A stretch of DNA of 16,762 nt. Source: UBA8337 sp049889915. Lineage in GTDB: Bacteria; Pseudomonadota; Alphaproteobacteria; RS24. The notes under the pieces are model-generated. The model did no database searches. It was given only the letters and a program-made list of their open reading frames with translations, and was not told where the DNA came from. The translations under genes were made by a program, and so were the position numbers. The stretch spans positions 1 to 16,762 of the forward strand of contig JBMHCM010000100.1 in assembly GCA_049889915.1 (NCBI GenBank). The letters run 5' to 3'. Position 1 is the first letter of the stretch; each line of letters starts with the position of its first letter. Shown one piece after another: positions 6,749-13,961 of the stretch.

Positions 6749-9700
6749 TGTGTTACGCCGCGCCATTGTCTCACGCAAACTATCAACGCCTGGCAGTGAA
6801 GCAAAACGCTGCCGCAAATTATCAGGCAGGGTCAGCAATACCGGCACCAATACCAGCGTCAGCAAGGTTGAGAAGCCGAGGCCGAAAATAATCGCCGTCG
6901 ATAATTGCACCCACCAAGCGGCGGTCGGCTCACCCATTTGCACGGTGCGGTTAAACACATCAACCGAGGCCTGAATGGCCATGGGGAACAGACCAATCAT
7001 CGTCGTGATGGTGGTCAGCAAAATGGGCCGCAAACGCTGACCGGCGGCTTTCAACACCACATCCACCTTGTCCATGCCGGTGGCCAGCAGGCGTTGATAA
7101 GTGTCGATCAACACAATCGAGTTATTGACCACAATACCGGCCAGAGCGACCACGCCGGTGCCGGTCATAATCACCGAGAAGGTTTGCCCAGTCACCACCA
7201 TGCCCAGCAGCACACCAATGGTCGACAAAATTACGGTGGAGAGCGTCAGCATGGTGCAATACAGGCTGTTGAACTGCATCAACAGGATGATGAACATCAG
7301 CAGCAGGGAGGCAATCATCGCCTTGCCGAGGAAGTCGGCAGCGGCAGCCGCCTCTTCATTGGCGCCGCGCAAGCGCACATAAGTGCCGGCCGGAATGTCT
7401 TGCGTTTCAATCCACTGCAGGAAGTCGTTTTCCAAATCGGTCGCCAAATATTCCAGACCGGTTTCCGGATTGATGGTCATGCCTGCTTTGACTTCCAAAA
7501 TCCGACGGCCGTCAACGCGGCTGATGCTGTCGCGCTTTTGAATTGGCTCACGCGTCACGAAATTGCTGATCGGCACATTGCCGGCCGGTGTCAGCACCCG
7601 CAACTGGTCAAGCTGGTCGAAAGAGCGCGCATCATTCGGATAGCGGGCGCGAATCTCAATCTCATCATCGCTATCGTCAGGGCGGTAGTGGCCTACCAAA
7701 ATACCATTGGTCACCAGCTGCACCACATTGCCCAGCGTCAAAATATCGGCTTGGAAGCGACCGGCCGCTTCGCGGTCAACCGCCATGCTCCATTCAATAC
7801 CGGGCAGGGGCAGCGTGTCTTCAATTTCGGCATACATGTCATCGCGCTGGCGGAAATAGGCTTTGATGCGCTCGGCCATGGCCGTCAAATCGCCCAAATC
7901 TTGGCCGCTGATTTCCACCTCAATGCCCTTGCCTGTTGGCGGCCCTTGCTCGCGTTCTTTGACCTCAACCTCAATGCCGGCAAAGCGACGGCTGCGCTCG
8001 GTAATATCTTTCATGATTTGCGTGGCCGGTGGGCGGGTGGTGAAATGGGTAAACTCAATACGGATCATGCCGATCATATCGGCCGGCAATTCGCCATCCC
8101 CCATATTGCGTGAACCGTCACCGCCGCCAAGCGTCGGCCCGGCCTGTGCAAAGGCTGATTTGATGCCCGGCGTTTCCAGCACAATACGCTCTACCAATTT
8201 GGTGGCGCGGTCGGCTTCGTCTACCGATAAATTGCCTCGGCCTTTGACAATCACATTGGCCTGATAGGGTTCAATATCGGTTGAAAACTCAACACCGGCG
8301 CCATAGCGGCCATACAACATCACGACGACAACCAAAATGGCGGCAGCGACACTGACCGTTGCCAGCGGCCAGTTCATGCACATTTTCAAGAAGCGCAAAT
8401 AGCGCCCGGTCATGCCTTTGACTTCTTTCACATTGATTTTCTTGTCTCCGGCCAGGCTGGACAAGGTTTCATCGCCCACTTGCTCAGACTTGCCGATAAG
8501 CCCGCCAACGACGGGCAAGAAAATCATCGCCGTAAACAGCGAGGCGGTGAGCAGAATGATCACCGTAATCGGCAGATAAGACATGAATTTGCCGCTCACA
8601 CCGGGCCAGAACAGCATCGGGCCAAAGGCCGCCAATGTTGTGCCGGTGGAGGATAAAATCGGCAGGAACATGCGCGACGAGGCCATGGCATAGGCCTCTT
8701 TGCGGTTCAGCCCTTCAGCCATTTTACGGTCGGCATATTCGACCACGACAATCGCCCCATCGACGAGGATACCGACTGACAGAATAAAGCCGAACATAAT
8801 CATCATGTTCAGCGTCATGCCCATCAGGTCAACAATCAAAAAGCCGACCAAGAAGGAGGTTGGGATGGACAGGCCGACCAGCAGCGCCGAGCGCAAGCCC
8901 AGCGCGGCAATAACCAAAATCATCACCAGCAAAATGGCGTTGGAAATGGAGATCTCCAAAGAGCCGAGCATTTCAAAAATGAAGCTGGAGATGTCGGATG
9001 AAAAATCGACGACAATGTTTTCCGGCCAACCGGCGGTGAAGGCTTTTGTCAACTCGCGCACTTTATAAGTCGTGTCGACAATATTGGCGCCCAGCCGTTT
9101 GGTCACCTCAATGGAGATGGTCGGCTCGCCATTAAACCGCGCGCTGACCTGCTGGTCCTTAAAGCTGCGGCGAATATCAGCAATATCGCTAAGCCGAACA
9201 ACCGCGTCGCCTTGCGTCTTAATCGGCAATTGATAGACGTCTTCAGCATTTTCAATCAGCCCCGGCACGGAGAGGGCAAACCGACCGCCATCGCTTTCAA
9301 TGCTGCCGGCCGGTACCAGCTGGTTGTTGCGGGTCAGCGTGTTGTACAACTCACCGGCGGTGATGTTGTAATTTTCCATGGCGCGCGGGTCGATAATCAC
9401 TTCCAGCACTTCTTCGCGATGGCCGATAAGCTTGGCTTCCAGCACGGCCGGCATGCCGGTAATTTCTTCCTTCAGCTTTTTCGCGTAAGTATAAAGCTCG
9501 CGTTCAGAGCCGGTGCTGGTCAGATTGACCATAATGACCGGAAACAGACCGGCGTTAAATTCACGAATGTCAGGCTCTTCCGCATCGTCCGGCAGTTCCG
9601 ACTGCACCTGATCCATTTTCTCGCGCACATCGAGCATGGCCTGGTCTTTGTCGAAGCTGACATCGAATTCCAGGATTACCGCGCCGAAATTTTGCGAACT

Positions 9701-9955
9701 GATGGAGCGCATTTCTTTCAAACCGGTCAGGGTCCGCAATTCCAATTCCATCGGCTTGACGAGCAGCCGCTCGGCGTCAGACGGCGAAATGCCCGGTAGC
9801 ACCACGCCGACATAAATAATCGGGATAGGGATATCCGGGTCAGCCTCACGCGGCAGTGTGGTGTAGGAGGTCAGGCCGCCCATCAGCAGCGCGACCAAAA
9901 TGGTCAAAACGGCGCGGCTGCGCGAAATGGCGCCGCTGATAAAGCGATACATCAT
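6737..9955 (-). CDS. RND-family efflux transporter, permease subunit
   Basis: Inner-membrane, proton-driven pump of the AcrB/HAE group, working with the adaptor gene upstream. The 1072 residues have the standard duplicated layout: TM1 at about 11-31, a first periplasmic loop (about 35-330), a TM2-6 block (about 335-485), a second loop (about 555-870) and a last TM block from about 875. TM4 reads GILVDGAIVVVEYADR: Asp399 matches AcrB Asp407, but the second aspartate (AcrB Asp408) is Gly400. In TM10, GIVVNNSIVLID has Asn944 where AcrB has Lys940. The relay is therefore a single acidic residue. The start ATG overlaps the adaptor stop (ATGA, 9952-9955), and a second ATG follows directly. GGAA lies about 8 nt upstream. 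No outer-membrane channel gene is adjacent. Substrate unknown. Confidence 0.93.
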   Translation of the reverse strand: MMYRFISGAISRSRAVLTILVALLMGGLTSYTTLPREADPDIPIPIIYVGVVLPGISPSDAERLLVKPMELELRTLTGLKEMRSISSQNFGAVILEFDVSFDKDQAMLDVREKMDQVQSELPDDAEEPDIREFNAGLFPVIMVNLTSTGSERELYTYAKKLKEEITGMPAVLEAKLIGHREEVLEVIIDPRAMENYNITAGELYNTLTRNNQLVPAGSIESDGGRFALSVPGLIENAEDVYQLPIKTQGDAVVRLSDIADIRRSFKDQQVSARFNGEPTISIEVTKRLGANIVDTTYKVRELTKAFTAGWPENIVVDFSSDISSFIFEMLGSLEISISNAILLVMILVIAALGLRSALLVGLSIPTSFLVGFLIVDLMGMTLNMMIMFGFILSVGILVDGAIVVVEYADRKMAEGLNRKEAYAMASSRMFLPILSSTGTTLAAFGPMLFWPGVSGKFMSYLPITVIILLTASLFTAMIFLPVVGGLIGKSEQVGDETLSSLAGDKKINVKEVKGMTGRYLRFLKMCMNWPLATVSVAAAILVVVVMLYGRYGAGVEFSTDIEPYQANVIVKGRGNLSVDEADRATKLVERIVLETPGIKSAFAQAGPTLGGGDGSRNMGDGELPADMIGMIRIEFTHFTTRPPATQIMKDITERSRRFAGIEVEVKEREQGPPTGKGIEVEISGQDLGDLTAMAERIKAYFRQRDDMYAEIEDTLPLPGIEWSMAVDREAAGRFQADILTLGNVVQLVTNGILVGHYRPDDSDDEIEIRARYPNDARSFDQLDQLRVLTPAGNVPISNFVTREPIQKRDSISRVDGRRILEVKAGMTINPETGLEYLATDLENDFLQWIETQDIPAGTYVRLRGANEEAAAAADFLGKAMIASLLLMFIILLMQFNSLYCTMLTLSTVILSTIGVLLGMVVTGQTFSVIMTGTGVVALAGIVVNNSIVLIDTYQRLLATGMDKVDVVLKAAGQRLRPILLTTITTMIGLFPMAIQASVDVFNRTVQMGEPTAAWWVQLSTAIIFGLGFSTLLTLVLVPVLLTLPDNLRQRFASLPGVDSLRETMARRNTPAE

Positions 9956-11148
9956 TGTGTCGTTTCCATTGGGTTGACCGCATTTTGTGCGGTTTCCTGC
10001 ACATCAAAATCAACTTCACGGCCGTCGCGCGTATATTCGCCGCCACGGGTAATCACTAATTCACGGGCCGCCAGACCGACCACCAAAGCGCCGTCTGCGT
10101 CATCGGCAATCACTGATACCGGGCGGAAGGCCACTTTATTGCCGTCAACCACGCGCACGCCCAGCTTGCCATTATCGCCCAGCGTCAAAATGCTTTGCGG
10201 AATACGGGTCGCCAAAACCTCACCGGCCTGCAGGTCCATTTCAGCGCTAATGCCGTCGCGCAGGGTCAAATCCTTATTGGCAACTTCCAACTCAATGCGG
10301 AAAGTGCGCGTGGCCATATTCGGCGTTTCGGCGATATAGCGCACCATGCCGGATACGGTTTCACCGGTGGCCAGCGTGGCGCTGCCCTTGGCACCGACAG
10401 AAACTTGGCTAACTTGGTTTTCGGCAATATGGCCGACCACCAATAGCGGGTCTTTGTCGATAATCGTGCCGCATGGTTTGCCGGGGCTGACATATTCGCC
10501 GATTTTCACCGGTTGACGGTCGAGAATGCCGTCAAACGGCGCTTTGATTTGCGTCCGCTCCAATTCCACCAATGCGGCCTTTACATTGGCAACAGCTGCA
10601 TCGAAAGCCGCTTTTGAGCCGGCCAGCTGGCTTTTCGAGGCGTGGCCTTTGGCGTTCAAACGTTTGGTTGCATTATATTCAATACGGCGGGCATCGCGGG
10701 CGGCGCGGGCTTGCTCGACATTGGCCCGTCGCGCGCCGACATCAATGCTGCACAGCACCTGTCCGGCTTGCACAAAAGCCCCTTTATCGACCGGCAATTT
10801 GGCAATCGTGCCGCCGGTTTCTGCCGCGACCGTCACCACCTTATCGGCTTCGGTGCGCGCTTGCAGGGTGATGCGGTTGGTGTGCGGGGTGGCTATCAGC
10901 TCCTCCACCACGACTGAAAAACGCGGCGCTTCGGCGCCCTTGGCTTTCAGCGGCACGGCGGCTTCTACCGGCGCGGCATTGTCGGACATCACACCGCTGC
11001 CCAACCAAACAATCAAGGCGGCAAAGGCGGCGATGGAGGTGAGGATGGAGCGATTGAGCGGCAAACGAAAGCGTTTACGCGTCACAATAGGTTGCGTGTC
11101 GTGGTTTTCCGGGTCGAATTCCATACCGGGGTCTTCCTGCTCTGTCAT
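9952..11148 (-). CDS. RND efflux periplasmic adaptor (membrane fusion protein)
   Basis: Links the RND permease to an outer-membrane channel. The 398 residues have an acidic cytoplasmic N-terminus (1-24), a basic stretch (RKRFRLPLNR, 24-33), a membrane anchor (about 34-52), a lipoyl half (VTVAAETGGTIAKLPVDKG, 105-123), a helical hairpin (about 140-198), the second lipoyl half (IKAPFDGILDRQPVKIGEYV, 201-220) and then beta-barrel and membrane-proximal domains. The N-terminus lacks a lipobox, so it is anchored by a transmembrane helix rather than by lipid. It is translated first, and its stop overlaps the permease start (ATGA). No Shine-Dalgarno sequence precedes the ATG at 11148; an A/T-rich -10-like box lies 8 nt upstream, suggesting a near-leaderless mRNA. 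Confidence 0.92.
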   Translation of the reverse strand: MTEQEDPGMEFDPENHDTQPIVTRKRFRLPLNRSILTSIAAFAALIVWLGSGVMSDNAAPVEAAVPLKAKGAEAPRFSVVVEELIATPHTNRITLQARTEADKVVTVAAETGGTIAKLPVDKGAFVQAGQVLCSIDVGARRANVEQARAARDARRIEYNATKRLNAKGHASKSQLAGSKAAFDAAVANVKAALVELERTQIKAPFDGILDRQPVKIGEYVSPGKPCGTIIDKDPLLVVGHIAENQVSQVSVGAKGSATLATGETVSGMVRYIAETPNMATRTFRIELEVANKDLTLRDGISAEMDLQAGEVLATRIPQSILTLGDNGKLGVRVVDGNKVAFRPVSVIADDADGALVVGLAARELVITRGGEYTRDGREVDFDVQETAQNAVNPMETTQ

Positions 11149-11156
11149 TTTGACTT

Positions 11157-11184
11157 AATATAACGCAAAGCGGCGGGTTTTCAG
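11157..11184 (-). promoter_or_regulatory. Predicted promoter of the efflux adaptor-permease operon
   Basis: On the minus strand CTGAAA (11184-11179) is followed after 16 nt by TATATT (11162-11157). The -35 matches four of six bases of TTGACA. The -10 box ends 8 nt before the adaptor ATG, so transcription would start within about two bases of the start codon, in keeping with the missing ribosome binding site. This is a prediction from sequence only. Confidence 0.35.
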
Positions 11185-11237
11185 TCCCTCTGAGATGAAA
11201 AAACGTCGCGCTTAAATTTGCCTCGTTTTACACCCGA

Positions 11238-11266
11238 TTGACAGCCCCGTCATGCCTTTTTAGCCT
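11238..11266 (+). promoter_or_regulatory. Predicted promoter of the DUF1330 gene
   Basis: A perfect TTGACA (11238-11243) is followed after 17 nt by TAGCCT (11261-11266), only three of six matches to TATAAT. A start near 11273 would give a leader of about 14 nt holding the ribosome binding site AAAGGGAG (11272-11279), 7 nt before the ATG at 11287. The -10 box and the G after it (TAGCCTG) are identical to those upstream of ggt, which lends it some weight. Confidence 0.4.
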
Positions 11267-11286
11267 GACAAAAAGGGAGACATGCA

Positions 11287-11700
11287 ATGAAAGTGAAAAA
11301 TGCCTTAGTGCCAAGCCCCAAGCAGTTGGAAGAGTTTGGCGATGATCCCCATGGCAAGCCGATTTCCATGGTTAATTTGTTGAAGTTCCGAGACAAAGCC
11401 GCCTATCCGGAAAGCCATGAACTGCATGGTAAAGCAATGAGTGGAGCTGAGGCCTATGCGTTATACGGTGCTGAAGTAAATAAAATCATCGCCGGATTGG
11501 GTGGGGAAATGACCTTTTTCGGTCAGGTTGAGCGTCTGATGCTCGGTGAAGTTGAGGAGCTTTGGGATGTCGTCGCCATTGCCAAATACCCTTCACGTGC
11601 CGCCATGGCGCAAATGATTGCATCTGCCGAATATCAAGCCATTGAGGTGCACCGCAGTGCCGGTCTGGCAGGACAGTTGAATATCGAGTGCACCAACTGA
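11287..11700 (+). CDS. DUF1330 domain-containing protein
   Basis: Small cytosolic protein of 137 residues with no signal peptide or membrane segment. The segment MVNLLKFRDKAAYPE (28-42) and the later LWDVVAIAKYPSRAAMAQMIASAEYQAIEVHRSAGL match the DUF1330 pattern, a ferredoxin-like dimeric alpha/beta-barrel fold of unknown function. In the family these conserved Tyr, Arg and His residues line a pocket, but no reaction is established. The start ATG has a strong ribosome binding site (GGGAG, 7 nt). Codon use differs from its neighbours: three GGA, two TTA, one TCA and one CGA in 137 codons, whereas fadH and ggt have very long stretches with no TTA, CTA or TCA. That hints at separate origin. It ends exactly where the convergent fadH gene ends. 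Confidence 0.85.
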   Translation: MKVKNALVPSPKQLEEFGDDPHGKPISMVNLLKFRDKAAYPESHELHGKAMSGAEAYALYGAEVNKIIAGLGGEMTFFGQVERLMLGEVEELWDVVAIAKYPSRAAMAQMIASAEYQAIEVHRSAGLAGQLNIECTN

Positions 11701-13791
11701 CTAAATCGCAGCCGCCAGTTCTGACGCTTGTTTAATCGCCGCTTTGGCGTCCAACTCCGCGGCCTCAAACGCACCGCCGACCAATTCGGCTGAAACGCCC
11801 TTGGCCTCCAGCGTGTCGAACAAGTCGCGCAAGGGTTCTTGCCCGGCGCAAATAATCACCGTATCGACGTCGAGAATATCCGGCTGGCCATTAGCCGTAA
11901 TATGCAGGCCGGCATCGTCGATTTTGCGATACTCAATGGCATTCATCATCTTGACGCCGCGCCGTTGCAGCGTCAGGCGGTGCGTCCAGCCGGTGGTTTT
12001 GCCCAGCCCTTTACCGACCGAGGTTTCTTTGCGCTGCATCAGAAAAATCTCGCGATCGGCACTGGCCACTTGCGGCTCAATGCCGGTAACGCCGCCACGC
12101 GGATGGTTTTCAAAATCAACGCCCCATTCTTTGGTGAAGACGGCTTTGTCGAGCGCGCCCGACGGGCCGTCATGCGAGATGGTGTCGGCGACATCAAAGC
12201 CGATGCCGCCTGCACCCATAATGGCGACGCGCTTGCCGACCGGCTTTTTACCTTTCAGCACATCCACATAGCTGACGGCTTTTTCGTGGCTGATGCCTTC
12301 AATATCGGGCACGCGCGGGCTAATGCCGGTGGCGACGACCACATGGTCATAGCCGCCCGCGGCCAGCATGTCGGCATCGGCATAAGTGTTGAGTTTCAGC
12401 TCAATGCCGAGCTTTTCAATCATCCGGCCATAATAGCGCAGCGTTTCGTAAAACTCTTCCTTGCCCGGCACCAGTTTGGCGAGATTGAACTGCCCGCCAA
12501 TCTCATCCGCCGCATCAATCAGTGTCACCTTATGGCCGCGCTCAGCCGCCGTGACGGCATAGGCCAGGCCGGCAGGCCCGGCTCCAACAATGGCAATATG
12601 CTTGGGCGCATTTGTCGGCTCATATTTCAACAGCGTTTCATGGCAGGCGCGCGGATTGACCAGACAGCTTGTCGTCTTGCCGCCAAATGTGTGGTCAAGG
12701 CAGCCCTGATTGCAGGCAATGCAGGTGTTAATCTCATCGGCGCGGTCTTCTGCCGCTTTGTTCATGAATTGGCTGTCGGCCAGCATCGGCCGCGCCATGG
12801 AAACAAGGTCGGCTTCACCTGCCGCCAGCACATCTTCGGCCACTTGCGGCATGTTGATACGGTTGGAGGTGATGACCGGAATCGATACTTCCTTGCGCAC
12901 CCGACCGGTGACGGAGGTAAACGCAGCGCGCGGCACCATGGTGGCGATGGTCGGCACGGCGCTTTCATGCCAGGTGAAATGGGTGGAGATGATCGACACG
13001 CCGACTTTCTCAAGCTCGCGGGCCAGCTCGGCCACTTCGTCCCAGCTCATGCCACCTTGCAGCATATCCATGGCGGCGATGCGGAAGATGATGATGAAAT
13101 CATCGCCGACCGCCTCGCGACAGCGGCGCGCCACTTCCAGCGGAAAGCGCATACGGTTTTCGTAAGTACCGCCCCATTTATCGGTGCGTTGATTGGTTTT
13201 TTCGACCAAGAAAGTCGACAGCAAATACCCCGCCGAACCGATAATCTCCACCCCGTCATAACCGGCCTTTTTGGCCATGGCGGCGCAATGGGCGTGGTCG
13301 GCGATTTGTTTTTCAATGCCCGCCTCGTCCAGTTCTTGCGGGGCAAAGGCGCCAATGCGCGATTTTACGGGCGAGGGCGCAACCGCCATATCATTATAAG
13401 CCAGCGGCCCCATATGCAGAATTTGCATAACGAATTTGCAATCGGGCGCTGCATCATGCACCGCTTTGGTTACAATGGCGTGGCCTTCCACCTCGCGCTC
13501 ATTTTGCAGCTTGGAGGCGGCGAACAACTCATTACCGTCAGCGTCTTTCACCGTCATACCGCCCTCAGGGTTGGGGGCAATGCCGCCGGTAATTATCATG
13601 CCAACGCCGCCTGCTGCACGCTCGGCATAATAGGCCGCCATGCGCTCGAACCCGTCGGGCAATTCTTCAAGGCCGGTATGCATGGAGCCCATGATGGAGC
13701 GGTTTTTCAGCGTGGTATGGCCCAAATCCAGCGGCGTAAACAGCCGACTATACTTCTCATGGCCCGGATACATCTTTTCTGCTGCACTCAT
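11701..13791 (-). CDS. fadH: NADPH-dependent 2,4-dienoyl-CoA reductase (FadH-type)
   Basis: Reduces 2,4-dienoyl-CoA esters so that polyunsaturated fatty acids can complete beta-oxidation. It is a multi-cofactor enzyme with FMN, a 4Fe-4S cluster and FAD. Numbering from the chosen start (696 residues; E. coli FadH about 672): an old-yellow-enzyme barrel begins at RLFTPLDLGHTTLKNR, with MGSMHTGLEELPDG strongly FadH-like. Tyr189 (GSAGYLLSTF) and His275 (TWHES) align with the catalytic pair. The cluster cysteines are Cys357, Cys360, Cys364 and Cys376 (Cx2Cx3Cx11C). Rossmann motifs IAIVGAGPAG (399-408) and VAIMGAGGIG (522-531) bind FAD and NADPH. Three ATGs stand in a row (13797, 13794, 13791); AGGGAG is only 1 nt from the first but 7 nt from the third, so the third is chosen. 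Another enoate reductase of this architecture is possible. Confidence 0.88.
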   Translation of the reverse strand: MSAAEKMYPGHEKYSRLFTPLDLGHTTLKNRSIMGSMHTGLEELPDGFERMAAYYAERAAGGVGMIITGGIAPNPEGGMTVKDADGNELFAASKLQNEREVEGHAIVTKAVHDAAPDCKFVMQILHMGPLAYNDMAVAPSPVKSRIGAFAPQELDEAGIEKQIADHAHCAAMAKKAGYDGVEIIGSAGYLLSTFLVEKTNQRTDKWGGTYENRMRFPLEVARRCREAVGDDFIIIFRIAAMDMLQGGMSWDEVAELARELEKVGVSIISTHFTWHESAVPTIATMVPRAAFTSVTGRVRKEVSIPVITSNRINMPQVAEDVLAAGEADLVSMARPMLADSQFMNKAAEDRADEINTCIACNQGCLDHTFGGKTTSCLVNPRACHETLLKYEPTNAPKHIAIVGAGPAGLAYAVTAAERGHKVTLIDAADEIGGQFNLAKLVPGKEEFYETLRYYGRMIEKLGIELKLNTYADADMLAAGGYDHVVVATGISPRVPDIEGISHEKAVSYVDVLKGKKPVGKRVAIMGAGGIGFDVADTISHDGPSGALDKAVFTKEWGVDFENHPRGGVTGIEPQVASADREIFLMQRKETSVGKGLGKTTGWTHRLTLQRRGVKMMNAIEYRKIDDAGLHITANGQPDILDVDTVIICAGQEPLRDLFDTLEAKGVSAELVGGAFEAAELDAKAAIKQASELAAAI

Positions 13792-13961
13792 CATCATTCT
13801 CCCTGTTTGGATAAAATGGTAGTGCGGTAGAGGGGCAAGGGCAAGGGACAGCCGGTCACATGTGTGATGTTGCGCAAAGGAAGCTGCGCTGTCGCCTTGA
13901 CTCTCTCCGATTGACTCTGGGGCCGGGCTGGCTAGCCTGTTGTGCCATTGGAGGAGTTTCT
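13792..13961. promoter_or_regulatory. Divergent intergenic region between fadH and ggt
   Basis: About 170 bp with signals for both genes. It contains a small dyad TCACA-TG-TGTGA (13856-13867, core palindrome CACATGTG), a direct repeat of GGGCAA at 13833-13847, and the ggt promoter. For fadH, TTGCCC with a poor -10 (TTTATC) 17 nt on can be drawn but is weak. A reading frame in phase with ggt extends back to an ATG at 13860 but is judged untranslated. Confidence 0.5.
13911..13938 (+). promoter_or_regulatory. Predicted ggt promoter
   Basis: TTGACT (13911-13916) is followed after 16 nt by TAGCCT (13933-13938); read in the Caulobacter style, GCTA begins 13 nt after TTGACTC. A second TTGACT lies just upstream at 13897-13902. 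A start near 13945 gives a leader of about 17 nt holding the strong GGAGGAG. The same TTGAC / TAGCCTG pair precedes the DUF1330 gene. Confidence 0.4.

Larger units (their letters stand above)
11149..11286. promoter_or_regulatory. Divergent intergenic region between the efflux operon and the DUF1330 gene
   Basis: This 138-bp region carries a promoter for each direction (separate entries). An imperfect dyad, GTCATGC-N7-GCCTGAC (11249-11269, six of seven arm positions paired), overlaps the -10 side of the rightward promoter and could be an operator. No regulator gene lies next to it in the window. No RNA gene was recognised. Confidence 0.55.

Noticed and set aside
6905..8113. A 402-codon open frame antisense to the RND permease
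   Set aside because: Again the codon-aligned antisense frame; composition is typical of shadow translation (His/Gln/Arg-rich) and no start signal was seen.
13792..13797. The first two of three consecutive ATG codons as the fadH start
   Set aside because: AGGGAG lies only 1 and 4 nt before them, against 7 nt before the third. The difference is two residues and does not affect function.
11839..13830. A 663-codon open reading frame on the plus strand, antisense to fadH
   Set aside because: It is aligned codon-on-codon with fadH; it stays open only because fadH avoids TTA, CTA and TCA codons. The translation is His/Arg/Gly-rich with no recognisable domain, and fadH itself has all its cofactor motifs.
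13860..13961. N-terminal extension of Ggt from the ATG at 13860
   Set aside because: The extension is not secretion-like and has no ribosome binding site, whereas GGAGGAG lies 5 nt before the ATG at 13962; the promoter-like elements also fall inside the extension.
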